DNA of 64,000 bases from Amphibalanus amphitrite (GCF_019059575.1 NW_024881627.1:62001-126000); one strand, 5' to 3'. Positions 36,001-47,310 are shown, counted from the stretch's first letter. The notes: generated by a model from the letters alone, not told the origin. Numbers and translations: made by a program.

Positions 36001-38199
36001 TCGAATGTCGAAAATTTCCAAGAAGCCAACGCATAACTCGGGAACCAATAGAGCTACAGCGCCGCGGAAAAGCGCATTCGATAGCCCTATTAACGCCCTT
36101 TCTGAGTAATTCTCTCAGATTTGACCTAACGTCAACGGTTTTGCCTGCAGGGGGCAAAAACTGCAAAAATAGCCGATTTTTTCGGAAACAGTTTTTCTGC
36201 AATAACTATTGACCCAAGCATTGTACGAGCTTACTTTTACCGGCATCGTGTTCCTCTCGTCAAGACGCATCGAATGAACTATAACTTGACCTTGAAAGGT
36301 CAACTTGAAAATTTGACCTCAGGTCAAGGTCATGACCTGACCGGAAAGGGTCATGTTGCATATCAGTCGATCCGTATCGTCGAGCTGAACACATCTAAGG
36401 TGTTTTCATCGCTCTAGCATGCCTCTATCAAAAGTTATTTGCGAAAAACTGTTAGATACCATTCGTGACCTAAGATGACCTCAGGGCACAAACAGGGGTC
36501 ACGGACACCATTTCCATGTTCAGTGTGTCTAAACCACTTGTAATTCAGTGTTTGGGAGTGTTTATAATGTCTTTCGTCTAAAAGAGACGCATTTCAATTT
36601 TCTCCCATTGACTTATAATGGGGAGGTCGCAAAATTGACCTGACCTTAGGTCATCGATATCAAAATTCTGAGATATACATTTTGTACATGCTATTGCTCT
36701 TAGCAATCGCTGAAAGTTTCAAAGCGATCAGTCACTCGGTGTAGCTATGACAGACATTGAAACTTTTTATGAGGTGAGGTCACTTCAAGTGACCTGGTGA
36801 CCTGACCTTGAATGACCTTGGTCTGAAATTTTCACAACATGTGTAGAATTGATGCATGATAAGGTGTACCAAAAACGGCGGCGCTCCGCGCCGCCGTTTT
36901 TGAGATATTCGCGAAAAACCACAAGGGGGGGGTGTTCAAACACCCCCCCCCCAGCAGGGCGCGGGTTAATTGACAGATAAATAAGGTGTTTGACTTTTAC
37001 CGACTCACGATATATTGGCAAGGCAGGGACCTCTTCTAAGAAATCAATACCTGCACTCAAAAGGGCATGTTGAGCAGGCACTGATTTCCAAGGTCAATTC
37101 AAGAAGTTTTCCCACCCTATGCTATGGAATGCCTGATCTAAAGTCTGAAGTTCAGCATTCCCATTTTCACAAAAATGCATGTATGCATTATTAACATTGC
37201 ATGCCTTCAACATACAGCATAATCTATAGGAATCTTGGCAATCACATCACCAGACATGGTTAATCCCACTCAACTGCCTTAACTGGTTGTGATGCTTTCA
37301 CCAGCTTCAGGCTAGCCCTCCCATAAGTCTTCTACCAACTAGCAAAAAATACAGGCATCAGAGATCAGGTAAAATGCAGGATTATGGAATGTATGCTTAT
37401 GTATAGCCCTTTGTGTTATCAATTCCCGGGAACTATAGGAAATAGTGAGACCCAGTTAACATTAAGAAAATTATGTTTCCTTTAGCTGTTGTAGCCTGTT
37501 TAGCTGATGTTATTATTAGGTACCTTTAGCCAAATTCCAGGCTGAGTTAGGTCAGATGAGGTTGGGTCAGGTGACGTCCCCCCAATGGATTATTATGATA
37601 CTTGCTCCACTTAAGGCGTATCATTTTTGGATTCAGGACATAGAAAACCATGGAAGGCAAAGTTTCCCTTCAAAAAGCATGTGGGCCTCAACTTCAGTAA
37701 TACTAAAAATGAGAGCAACGTACAACAGCCAGGCCCTATTCAGCACAGTACCTTTCAGATTGGCGTACAGCTGAGCGGCCATTTTATGGTTGCACATGTT
37801 CTCCACGGCCTGGTAGAGCTCCTCCAGGCTGTAGGTGATGGAACGTGACTGCTGGATCGCCAGCACTGCCTCCTTCAGCTTACTCCACGTCACCTCCTGG
37901 TAGTTCTCTGGTAGCTTTGGCCGCTCTGGAACAAATAAATAAGCATAGGCAACATGGAAATCTAACAAGAATAATTATTATTGCTCCTGGGAGTGCAAAT
38001 GCACACTCTGAAGCACGTAAAAATATTTGTACCACATATACTGATGATACTGTAACTACTCACCTCGTAGGTTTTTGATGACCAGCTTCTTTGCCGAGCC
38101 AGACTTCGACGCAGCTTGGCTTGCTCCAGCATTAATGCCATTGCCTCCCAAATTTATTGCAGAAAAATTTGGTCTTTTTGATTGGACTGTTTCAGCCAT
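27048..38199 (-). CDS. CUL4: Cullin-4, scaffold of CRL4 ubiquitin ligases (complete, 13 coding exons)
   Basis: Coding exons in transcript order: 38064-38199, 37752-37925, 34666-34858, 34173-34361, 33503-33836, 32988-33180, 32610-32746, 29653-29817, 28801-29022, 28328-28435, 27820-27990, 27440-27598 and 27048-27143. Every border is GT-AG, phases agree at all twelve junctions, and the sum is 2277 nt, giving 758 aa, within a residue or two of animal CUL4A. The start codon is in CAAATGG context. N-terminal KKLVIKN and RPKLPENY are typical of the segment that precedes the DDB1-binding cullin repeats; [16 protein letters not shown] and LYAAEGQRL follow. The cullin homology domain contains YWPTYPP, and the C-terminal winged helix carries IVRIMKMRK, whose Lys 702 is the expected NEDD8 site. 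The protein ends NTYNYVA. With DDB1, RBX1 and DCAF receptors CUL4 ubiquitinates chromatin and replication factors such as CDT1. Its introns are heavily loaded with repeats and one tRNA gene. Confidence 0.97.
29386..29457 (-). tRNA. tRNA-Cys (GCA)
   Basis: The 72-nt gene folds as a complete cloverleaf: acceptor stem GGGGGTA pairing with TGCCCCC, D-arm around GCTCAGTGGTAGAGC, anticodon loop CTGCAGA with anticodon GCA at 29423-29425, and T-arm CCCGGTTCAAATCCGGG. The A-box and B-box (GGTTCAAAT) are canonical. A run of five T on the minus strand (29371-29375) lies 10 nt downstream and can end Pol III transcription. It lies within the CUL4 intron 29023-29652 in the same orientation as CUL4. I see no sign of decay. 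Confidence 0.97.
30081..31129. mobile_element. hAT-type element with 8-bp target duplication, nested in repeat R
   Basis: The termini are exact 15-bp inverted repeats, CAGTGGCGCGGGAAC and GTTCCCGCGCCACTG. The flanks are a perfect 8-bp direct repeat AATACAAC (30073-30080 and 31130-31137), as expected of hAT transposons. Internal G- and C-runs near both ends form further palindromes. No transposase is present: the interior is occupied by a LINE 3' fragment (30379-30860) and by a second hAT-like end near 30960-30987. Non-autonomous. Confidence 0.88.
30379..30860 (-). mobile_element. LINE 3' fragment inside the hAT element
   Basis: Reading the minus strand, a short open stretch contains [17 protein letters not shown], the Cys/His motif found after the RT/RNase H region of ORF2 in several LINE clades. 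The sequence then ends at its 3' side in AATAAACGAATGAATGAATG, a tandem tetranucleotide tail typical of non-LTR elements. A G-run lies just before the tail. It is 5'-truncated; the clade is not determined. Confidence 0.6.
32017..32239. mobile_element. MITE with GTACGGGG termini, copy 2, in a CUL4 intron
   Basis: It has the same inverted ends as the copy at 18386-18604 and the same interior (AAACCTCAGCTGCTCTTGTA, CAGTCGATATCAAT). The left arm is slightly altered after 27 bp. Copies one and two differ by a few changes, so both are fairly young. Confidence 0.85.
32240..32609. other. CUL4 intron segment of unassigned repeat-like sequence
   Basis: It contains a TTTTGTTTTTTGTTTTG run, then GTTAGGCCCTTTCGGTCCAA and a GC-rich block with CTCCCTCGGGAGC. 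It looks like the tail of some mobile element, but I see no termini, target duplication or coding motif. Confidence 0.35.
35190..35725 (-). mobile_element. LINE ORF2 C-terminal fragment in a CUL4 intron
   Basis: The minus-strand frame reads [13 protein letters not shown], the end of an RNase H domain (NExADxLAK). It continues to [18 protein letters not shown] followed by CPQCSDL and EHVLLGCP, the conserved Cys/His tail of ORF2 in Jockey/I/R1-like LINEs that carry RNase H. The upstream reverse transcriptase is missing, so this is a 5'-truncated insert oriented like CUL4. The frame is open for about 175 codons, so it is not very old. Confidence 0.75.
35768..36969 (-). mobile_element. piggyBac-type MITE, family 1, complete copy, in a CUL4 intron
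   Basis: It is bounded by TTAA at both ends (35768-35771 and 36966-36969) with CCCGCGCC and GGCGCGGG directly inside. Subterminal G-run/C-run palindromes (GGTGTTTGAACACC) and a long AGGTCA-rich interior follow. TTAA target duplication with CCC..GGG ends is the hallmark of piggyBac insertion. No transposase is encoded. It lies in inverted orientation to the copies at 594 and 51674. Confidence 0.85.
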
Positions 38200-39584
38200 T
38201 TGATTGTCCCCTTCTCCAGCAGGGGAATCAAAATGAGTTGGCGTCCTGGTACCTATGGTGACTATTTAGAATTAACCGAAAAAGAACCGCCGCCGATACC
38301 AATCAGCGTCAGGCACGGCCAGCGCGGCACTTCTTGCGCAGATGATTCGATTGCTCAGTGATCGATTTGCAACTGACTCGCTGTAAAACCCTTTACTATT
38401 ACAAACTTTCTGAAGAATTTGGTGACCAAGTTATAATATATTCCAATTAGTTGCCTTTAACTGATGAGCTTGGAGCAGCCACGGGCAGAGCAATTCACAC
38501 CAAAACACCATCAAGCACGACCTGACGCAAAAGATATCAAGGATGAGATAATTTTGTATATAATAAAAGCAGTAGCTTAAAATCAAAATGACGTCACAAA
38601 TTCCATTGTCGGCGCGAGACCGCTTCACCACGGAAATATTCTAAATATTCAAAAAGGCTTTCAAATTTGTCGATTTGTTTCGAGGATGAAATAAAAGACT
38701 GATATTTTAATTCAACGGACACCATTTTCATAGTCAGTAACCATATTTTTAGGTAGAATGAGGAGGAGACAGACGAGCCGCTGACCTGGGAAAGATAGGC
38801 ACGTAGGCACTATAGTCCGTTTCATAATTCATAGACTCAGAAATGGATAGGTGCACTGCAGTCGAATTTCTAGGGTGGCGTGAATTAAAAAGCAGTGACT
38901 TTGCTTTCAAAATATTTCATTTCGTTTCAAAGACGAAGGAATAAATCATAAATCCCTTATCAATCACTCATTCGCAGGTACACCGCCACTTCCTCCGAAT
39001 GGGGAGGGGAGGGGGAAGCAAAAAAAAAAAAAAAAACAGACCTTTATACATTATTAGGCTGCATTACGGAAGTGAAATCATCCAGACTCCCATGACCCCC
39101 CCCCCCCCCCGGTCGCAGCAGCCCTGCTCTAGGTTACTTTGTTTCGCTGGGATGCGTCGAGATTCCATAGGTCAAAGAACATTTGTTGTAAGAGGGATCC
39201 GGGTTGTTTATCCCGGTTAATTCTATCCCCTGATTTGCCCCTATTCCTGAATATGACAATGATCGTCTTACAACACTTCTTGATACCTCATGATTGACAG
39301 TCCTAGCACCCCCGGTCCTCTTCGCCTCCAGTAGAAACACACGTATGGCATCACGTATGCTGATCCGACTAAGTCGATTCTACTTTTACGATTAAAAAAC
39401 ATCGCAGAAATATCCCACATGTATTTCATCTCGCAACACGGGCATTTGCAAGTCAATAATAATATTCTGGCTCGCCGAAAATTCATTAGGACACGGCGGC
39501 TGGTCGCCCGAGCGGTCCGGACCCATCGCAGTCACGGCGAGTCGGTCGCGGGCCGATTGCAGTCACGGCAGTCACAGGATGCCG

Positions 39585-42500
39585 CTAACGATACTGAGGG
39601 GAGTGCTGCTTTATGATGGACCGCACTATGTCCAGATTTCCTGCGGAACAAAGGGGGCATGTGTCACCGTCGACAAGAGTAAGTGAAAACTGAGTGCTTG
39701 AAAGGAATGCAAAACGCCGCTAAATGCTGTTCATCTACATGGCTCACAGCTTGCTAGTGATTACGCTTTACAAAATACGAAAAAAAAATGAAAGCTGAAT
39801 GTTTATCGAGCCTACAAATACACTTCGTCTGAAGATCATATGTTTGTTTTGGGCCAGTGACGTACCGTGTTTCAGCTGGAGGTAGAGGGCCAGCTGAACC
39901 ACCTGAGGCGGCACTTCAGGCGCGGCAGGGTTCATCTGTCCAAACACGGCGCACCTCGTCAGAATAACACAGTAAGAAGTAACCACAAGGCAAACAAATA
40001 CGTGCATTGAGTACATGTCATATTTAAAACATGCATTTACATCAACAGGAAAAGCTGTGCACTCCCGCCAACCAACAAAACACTTTAATCAGACATGAAA
40101 AACGCAAAAAACTCAGCTTCCTTTGAAAAAGTATCCGATCGCCGGTCTCGGAGCACCCGTCTCCCAGCCGTACCGTTCTGAGCAGGTTCCAGGCGAGCTC
40201 CAGCTCGCCGCGGATGGTCCGCACCACGGCCATATTGTACTGGAGGCACATGCGCGCCCCTACCGGCGAGTTGGGGTACCAGCGCTGCTCGACTGGCGAC
40301 GGCGCCACGTCCGGCGCGTGCAGCGACACGTCCGCTGGGGGAGCACCGGGGACGGTCAGAACGGAGCACCAGGGGCACCAACAGTCACAGCACTAGTCGG
40401 ACACCAGAACAGCGTACCAGGCGCACCAGGGGCACCAGCGGCTGTCAGAGAGGCACACGAGAAATACAGTGGGCCACAGGCGGTGCCAAAAAGGCTGATA
40501 ACCGCGGTCTTCACAAACAGAAGACGGCCGGTGATAACCAACGAAGGCCAATGACTGACAAAGACAGATCTCCAGCAAAGTGCAGTTCACCTGGTTACCT
40601 ATGTCTCACTCAAAAGCGCTAAGCTACTAATCGAGTATGAAAAACTAGGTAACCTTAATTCAGAATTTTATTGCCAAAATATCGGTGACGACAATGCATG
40701 GTTATCCCTGAGACCACCTCTCTCCCCATTCTGCCCTTCTCCCGACTACCGGCCGCTCCCCTCTCTCCCTTCCCCTCCGCCCCTCTCACCGCTGAGATCT
40801 GGCGTGAGGTGCTCGAGCGCCTCGTCGGCCCTGTCCCCCGTCCGCCCCTCTCCCCTCTCACCGCTGAGATCTGGCGTGAGGTGCTCGAGCGCCTCGTCGG
40901 CCCTGTCGAGCAGCAGGAGCGCCTCGGCGGCGTACAGGTGTCCGAGCAGCCGCTGGGCGGGGGCCAGTAGCCGCTGGGTGAGCAGCTTCCGGGCATCCTC
41001 CAGGGCCAGCACCGGGTCGCCCAGACACAGGTGCACGTAGGAGGAGGCCGAGAGCACCGAGCAGCGCAGGGTCTGGACCTGGAGACGGGGGAGGGGGGGG
41101 GGGAGGTGAGATCAACTGGTGCGGCCGAGAGCACCGAGCAGCGCAGAGTCTGGACCTGGGGGTAGGGGAGGGGGGGGGGGAGGGAGTGTGAGATCAACTG
41201 GTGGGGCAGAGAGCACCGAGCAGCGCAGAGTCTGGACCTGGGGGTAGGGGAGGGGGGGGGGGGGGGGGAGGGAGTGTGAGATCAACTGGTGGGGCAGAGA
41301 GCACCGAGCAGCGCAGAGTCTGGACCTGGGGGTAGGGGAGGGGGGGAGGGAGTGTGAGATCAACTGGTGGGGCAGAGAGCACCGAGCAGCGCAGCGTCTG
41401 CACCTGGAGACGGGGGAAGGGGGAGGGGGGTGAGAGAGGGTGTAGGTATACAGCGGACGATATGGACTGATAGGTGGAGACATGGAGATAGAAGGTCCGA
41501 AATTCGAACCCGAGGCCATTGACTGGGCCAAATTAAGGTCTGGATCATTCAGGCCCCAATTTTAGTGTGATGCGTTTGAGCCCAGACTAACTAAAATCAA
41601 GAGCCATTGGCTGTACCAAGGGCCGCTGTCTAGTGTCAATAAAGGCAAGCGGCCATTTTGAATTGGATATTCGAAATCACCATTTATCTCAGTCCATTAT
41701 TGCATCTTCCTTCGACAGTCGACATGCTCTGTACGCTGGACGCACTACCACCGAGCCCCACTGTTTTAGTCACGCCTTGGCGTCGTCTGTTTGCACGACC
41801 ACGTCTGGAGAGTCACGTCTGGCTGGGACGGCACACAGAAATAGCTCCGAGAAGGCATCGAGCCATGGCTCACAGTGACTCAGGTGTTAGCAAAGATGAC
41901 ATCATCGAATGTCCAATACAGCCAGGTACGGACGTCGGACAATCTCGTGACTACATCCACCACGGCCGAACTCACGTGTGCTATGCAGCTGCGTAAACAA
42001 CAGGCAACCTTAACCAATAAAACGATCGTCCTTCTATCCTGCCCTCACCCATGACCATCCAGTACTGCCCTGTCCTAACCCGTGGCCGTCAATCTGCAAT
42101 CTGTATCCCTGTCTTGACCTTACCCTCTCCAGTCCACTAACTTAGTCGGGTGTCACATGGTTGGCATGTGACCCTGTTACTGACCTGGTCGGGAGTGACG
42201 GGGTTGGCCGGCTCGACAGTGACGGGACTCTCTCCCTCTCCGTCCTCCCCAAGAATCAGACAGGCGTTCCGCAGAGCCAGCGAGGCGAACTCCAGCGTCG
42301 GGTTGGGGATGGCTGCCGAGATCTGGTCCGAACTGGAGGACAGACGCGGACACGGAGGTCACACAAGGTGGACGGAGAACACGGTGGACGATGGACTGAC
42401 ACTCCGACAGACAGCGTGGATGTTATTACTAAGTCTTTGTACCGCTAGAGGATATGCCTATAGCTTTCAATGTAAGCTCATGTACCGGTTTCATGACGTG

Positions 42501-45241
42501 GAGGCTTGTCAAGCTGGAAAGTATATAGTCGAATGTGTCAGCACTATCCGAGGTACAGTAGGCAGAGTATGGGACTTTCTGCAGAGGAGACTGCAAACAA
42601 TGCACACACCTGGCCGCGGTCGGCGTGGCCCGGAGTATCAGTTTTCTGTGCACGCCGGCCCCAATGCTGCCCTGAATCAGACTCTGCCTCTTCACCCCGA
42701 CTCCGGCCGCCGTGCCCGGCTCGTCGCCGTGCTTCTCCTGAGAAAAACAACACACAAAACACGTCACTTATCATTCGTCCGACCAGCCCTTCGATCGCAT
42801 ACCTGCGGCGGTGTGTCAAATGTAACGCAGCACCTTCTCCCCTTGTCTGACTCGATCGGAGACACAGCAATAACTCAGGTTTGCAGACTACGCCGGCTAC
42901 ACAGTACACAAACAACATTCTTATCGATCGCCCTGCACGGTGCAGAGAGAGAGAGAGAGATGCATTCAATTACGTAGAGAGCTGGTGCGCCGCAGCGAAT
43001 TACACCCTGCGCTAGCAAACTAGTTTTTTTTTTTTTGTTGCATCTCCTCTCGCCTAACGCATCGCCAACAATGACGATCGCAGCTGGATAGCGCCACCTC
43101 GGCAGACACTCCAAACCAAGGACGCGTGACGTCACGTGCTCAGCTCGCTCACCAAAATTCACCGCCGAGTCACAACAGTCACAGCAGAGGTACGGAGACA
43201 CCAACAGAGGTATTAACAGAGGTAACACCTTTCTACCTGCGAGTATCGGACCCAAGGCCGCCGTTCTTTTTCCATATACGTTAGACACCACTGGTAGCGG
43301 ATACTGAGCTGAACTTTTGTCGCCATGGCAACTAGCCTGTCATTGCTTCTTCGCCATGATGGTAAGCCTCAGCGTAAGCCTTGCGTCGCTGTATCGTGTC
43401 GTGGTAACACTGATGTGGCATTTTTTCATAATTCGTCATGGTGACAGCTAAGTGCTAACCATGCTAAGCTCACAGCTATGAGCTAACAGTTTTTGTCACC
43501 ATTCTGACTACCTTTGCATTGTACCGTCGCCCTGCCTACTAACCTGTCTGTGGGCGAGTATGCAGCACACTGCCAGCCGCAGCCAGAGTCATGGCCACTG
43601 ACCTGTCTGTGGGCGAGTATGCAGCACTCTGCCAGCCTGGCGTCCCTCTGTCGCCCTGTCTACTAACCTGTCTGTGCGCCAGGATGCAGCACTCTGCCAG
43701 CCGCAGCCAGAGCCGCGGGTTGGTGTGGTACACCTGGATGGCCTCCGTCAGACAGTCGAACGCCTGCTTGGGACGGCCCGCGTGCAGGAAGGCGATACCG
43801 GCGTTATAGACCAGCTCGTAGTGCCGCGAGCCGCCGATGGCGTGCACAGGCACGCCGCCGTACCGGTCACCTGGAGAAGAACGAATGGGTCAGCAGTCGG
43901 CAGCAGATGGTTTTTCAGTTCATGGGGTTACTATTACACATTACACTTAGTGAGGCTCGCAACGGAGATAGCAGCGTTTTTTTGTAATTAATCACCGATA
44001 ACCCCAACATGAAAAGATACAATACAAAACTACACCCATTGCTTCTTCCAGGCACCACTATTTAGGCCGTCCATTCCCACAGTACCCTGCTGGCTAAATC
44101 ACTTTTCAGCCATGTTACCGCTCCGTCACTCCTGCCCACCATCGGTTTTGGCCGGCGGCGCGGTGGCGGCGTCGTTCTCAGCGATGGCCCGCCGCAGGTA
44201 GTATCCGGCCACGTTGGGTTTGTTGAGGTAGTGGTGGATGCAGGCCAGGTTGTTGTAGTACATGGTGGCCACGTGCTCCCCGGTGGCCCGGTACGGGGGG
44301 AGGGTCATACCGGCCACCCGGTTCAGCACGGACACTGCCGACCGGCCGCGGCCCGACAGGTACTCCGAGTAGCTCTCGATGAACGCGCGGCTCATGTCCT
44401 GGTGGACGAGAAGGATGGATTCGAGGTGATCGCTAGTCGAATGGTAAGAGTGAATGACTAAGCACAGCTGCAAAACATAACAAATCTATCCGTTATCATC
44501 CCAAAATGAAGCGATTAATGCTCCAGAAACTGAAGACAAGCTTACGATCGTGCAGGCCACGTTCTTTTTACATCTACACATTATTTTACATTTATTTACA
44601 CCAGATCTATTATCACTGCCAAAGAACCTTTATTATAATCTCTGCCGCTGCTACCAGCCGGAGGGTCCCAAGGCCGGTGCGCAGCCCCCAGATGTGGCCA
44701 AGGATCTCACTAGCTCTGTGAGGGCCCTCAATCTGTACCCGGTCCTGCCGTACCGTGTCAGCGAGAAGACGCACGTCCGAGGCCACGTCAGAGAGGTTGT
44801 GCAGCTGCAGGCCGGCCCGCAGCCGGTACCGGTGCATCCGCAGAGCCAGGCTGGTCAGCGTGCCGTCCTGGTGACCCAGGGACGGGGTCAGACGGCGGAC
44901 GGGGGGCAGCGACCAGACAGAGCGCCCTGCACTGTGTCACACAGTGACCAGAGAGTAACAGCGGCATGGAAACAGGCACACAAAAACTAAACAGAACTGA
45001 TACGCGATAATTCTGACTTCATATTGGTTTATGGTTACAATCACCATGTACAAAAGACAGTTATACTGTCGAAAATAATGTATCGAGTTGCCATCGCACC
45101 CGACCTTTTTGCGCGCGTCCTCTGGCTTTGTGACGAACTTGGCCTCGATGAAGCGGACGGCGTCGAGCGCCTGCGCCGGCTGGTGGGCGCTCAGGCAGCA
45201 CTCGGCCAGAAGCCAGCAGATTTTTTTGGCGGTGCCGTCAT
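39585..45241 (-). CDS. CNOT10: CCR4-NOT complex subunit 10 (N-terminal exons not located)
   Basis: Ten in-phase coding exons in transcript order: 45105-45241, 44754-44867, 44140-44398, 43668-43870, 42610-42737, 42185-42332, 40862-41078, 40174-40334, 39866-39935 and 39585-39640 (stop TAG). Together they give about 496 aa, matching roughly the last three quarters of animal CNOT10. Diagnostic stretches are YNAGIAFLHAGRP then VYHTNPRLWLRLAECC, LGHLYAAEALLLLDRADEAL and VVQLALYLQLKHGN. It is built of TPR-like helical repeats. CNOT10 pairs with CNOT11 and docks on the N-terminus of CNOT1 in the cytoplasmic deadenylase complex. Two borders are less certain: the 44867 acceptor and the GTCGGG donor at 45104. 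About 170 N-terminal residues must lie beyond 45241. Three exon edges are tandemly duplicated into the neighbouring introns. It lies head-to-tail upstream of CUL4. Confidence 0.93.
40781..40861 (-). repeat. 72-bp tandem duplication of a CNOT10 exon end with its donor
   Basis: The last ~60 nt of exon 40862-41078 and the AGCG|GTGAGA donor are repeated once immediately downstream, with the second donor at 40789. The period is 72 nt (24 codons) and the frame stays open, so using the distal donor would add 24 residues without a shift. Confidence 0.85.
41099..41430 (-). repeat. Four extra tandem copies of a CNOT10 exon start with its acceptor
   Basis: The acceptor and first ~35 nt of exon 40862-41078 (coding VQTLRCSVLSA) recur at about 41125-41157, 41206-41240, 41298-41332 and 41377-41402 in units of about 80-92 bp. 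The units differ mainly in the length of an internal G-run. Each copy preserves a CAG acceptor. The units read as an open proline-rich frame, so they are potential decoy or alternative acceptors. Confidence 0.85.
43530..43667 (-). repeat. Two extra copies of a CNOT10 exon end with donors
   Basis: The end of exon 43668-43870 (GCTGGCAGAGTGCTGCAT..CACAGACAG before GTTAGT) is repeated twice downstream, at about 43598-43640 (followed by GTCAGT) and 43543-43585 (followed by GTTAGT). The three potential donors lie in tandem within 130 bp. Confidence 0.85.
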
Positions 45242-45835
45242 CTGTAACATAAATCAGCGGCGCGTTACAGGCAGCCACGGAAGGGACGGCGTAGTAAAAC
45301 AGCCGCACACGCGAAATGGGAGCAACAGGTCATCGTGTGACCTGTTACTCGTCCACGAAGTTTCCACCAAACGATATCGAGACCTAACAAGCACGCTCGT
45401 TATCCGTACGGTAACGATTGCTGCTCTGTAAGTTCTATTTGTTCAGTAAGAACAAAAGAATTAAACATTCAATAAGAATAAAAGAATCAGTTCGAGCGTT
45501 CACTTTAGAATTAAGACAAGTAGCTCCCTTCAGATACCGCATAATGTATTTCATTCTGTAAATCAAAAATCACGTGATCGATGATCGATATCCCAAGTTG
45601 AAAACGGGAATGAATTTCAATCTTGAACGATCATTATTCCGGACACGAGCCCTTGTTTGCCCCTCCGAACAGTTGATCGCAGCGAGCTGCCGCTTATCTC
45701 GTACACAGCGCTGACGCCGGCTGTGCGGCCCACGCATGTGTGCGCGGTGCAGCCGGCGTTCGCTGTCCGCAGCGCTGATTAGCATTTCGTGTAAACAGGT
45801 TGTGCCGCGCCTCTCTCTCTCCTCTCTCTCTCTAA

Positions 45836-46048
<213 letters not shown>

Positions 46049-46317
46049 CTCTCCCGCTATCCTCCACATCACATTGTGTGCATAGTGACAGGCGGCTGGG
46101 CGACCTCCGCCCGCCCATGTGTCGAGTCATTGTCTGATAGTGGGACTGAATCAGCCTGAGGCCTCCCGCAGCCAGTCGCCACTCGGGGCACGGACAAAGT
46201 GCGCCCGTCCGGCCTCACCTGACAGCTCCCTGCTCTGCCCTGCGGCTGCAGACGCGCTACCACTGAGTGCAGTGTCGGCTTCAGCGGACCAGACCGGGTG
46301 ATCACCAATACTCAGCC

Positions 46318-47310
46318 ATGGCGACCACCGTACAGCTCAACAGCGGCCACAAAATGCCGCTGCTCGGCCTCGGCTGCTGGCGGGCCGTCGGAGACGAGAT
46401 CTCCACCGCCGTGGAGACCGCCCTGCTGGCCGGGTACCGGCACATCGACACCGCTGAGCTCTACCACAACGAGGCCGACGTAGGACGCGGCATCAAGGCC
46501 GCCATCGCCACCGGCAAGCTCACCAGGAGCGACCTGTTCGTGGTGACCAAGCTGCCGAGCGTGGCGATGCGGCCCGAGCGCGTGGAGCCGAGCCTGCGCC
46601 GCTCGCTGGCCGCGCTCGGGCTGGACTCGGTGGATCTGTACCTGGTACACAGCCCGGTGGGGGCGCTGGAGCGCAGCGAGCTGACCTCCCCGCCACCAGA
46701 GGACGGACGGATGCCGCTCCATCACGGCACTGACCTGATCGCCGTCTGGAAGGAAATGGAACGCATGGTCTCCCTGCGCTTGGCAAAGTCCATCGGCGTG
46801 TCCAACTACAACGAGAGGCAGCTGCTGAAGACAGTGGCGATTGCTACCATCCCACCGGCCGTGCTGCAGGTCGAGTGTCACGTCTACTTTCAGCAGCTGA
46901 AGATGCGCGAGGTCTGCAAGAAGCACAACATCGCCATCACGGCCTATGCGCCTCTGGCCTCTCCCGGCAGGAAGGTGCTCTATGAAAAGCGCGGCGTCAA
47001 GATCGAGCTGCCCGACCTGCTCAACAATCCCGTGGTACGTCTGGTGGCCGAGAAACACAAACGGACGGCGGCCCAGGTGCTGCTCAGGTTCCTGGTCCAG
47101 CAGGACATCATCGTCATCCCCAAGTCAACCAACGCTGGTCGCATCAAAGAGAACGGCGACCTATTCAGCTTCAAGCTGGATGAGGTGGACATGGGGGCTC
47201 TGCGCCTGTTGGACCAGGGAGAGGCCGGCAGAAGCTTCAAGTTTTACGATAGTTTTCCGGGAGTTGACGAGCATCCCGAATTTCCATTCCCGGTTAAGTC
47301 AACGGCGTGA
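46318..47310 (+). CDS. Aldo-keto reductase, intronless, catalytically complete
   Basis: A single uninterrupted 330-codon frame begins at an ATG in strong context (AGCCATGG); the more upstream in-frame ATG at 46267 is weaker and adds a non-conserved extension. The (beta/alpha)8 barrel signature is full length for the family (about 315-330 aa). The tetrad is present: Asp 44 and Tyr 49 in HIDTAELYHNE, Lys 78 in VTKLP and His 111 in YLVHSP. The NADPH-binding IPKSTNAGRIKEN segment has the Lys and Arg that contact the 2'-phosphate. ECHVYFQQ and AYAPLASPG supply the Gln and the nicotinamide-stacking Tyr. It should be a cytosolic NADPH-dependent carbonyl or sugar reductase of the AKR1 type; the substrate cannot be told. 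Lack of introns beside intron-rich neighbours suggests origin by retroposition or lineage-specific intron loss. Confidence 0.9.
   Translation: MATTVQLNSGHKMPLLGLGCWRAVGDEISTAVETALLAGYRHIDTAELYHNEADVGRGIKAAIATGKLTRSDLFVVTKLPSVAMRPERVEPSLRRSLAALGLDSVDLYLVHSPVGALERSELTSPPPEDGRMPLHHGTDLIAVWKEMERMVSLRLAKSIGVSNYNERQLLKTVAIATIPPAVLQVECHVYFQQLKMREVCKKHNIAITAYAPLASPGRKVLYEKRGVKIELPDLLNNPVVRLVAEKHKRTAAQVLLRFLVQQDIIVIPKSTNAGRIKENGDLFSFKLDEVDMGALRLLDQGEAGRSFKFYDSFPGVDEHPEFPFPVKSTA

Noticed and set aside
40655-41531. Long proline/cysteine-rich minus-strand frames
   Set aside because: They are shifted readings of the CNOT10 exon and its duplicated acceptor units; only the phase-consistent exon 40862-41078 is kept.
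42150-42977. 275-codon plus-strand frame
   Set aside because: It lies antisense to two in-phase CNOT10 exons and their intron, with no recognisable protein motif.
46312-47058. 248-codon minus-strand frame opposite the intact aldo-keto reductase
   Set aside because: It is a GC-rich antisense shadow with no recognisable domain, while the plus frame has full family motifs.
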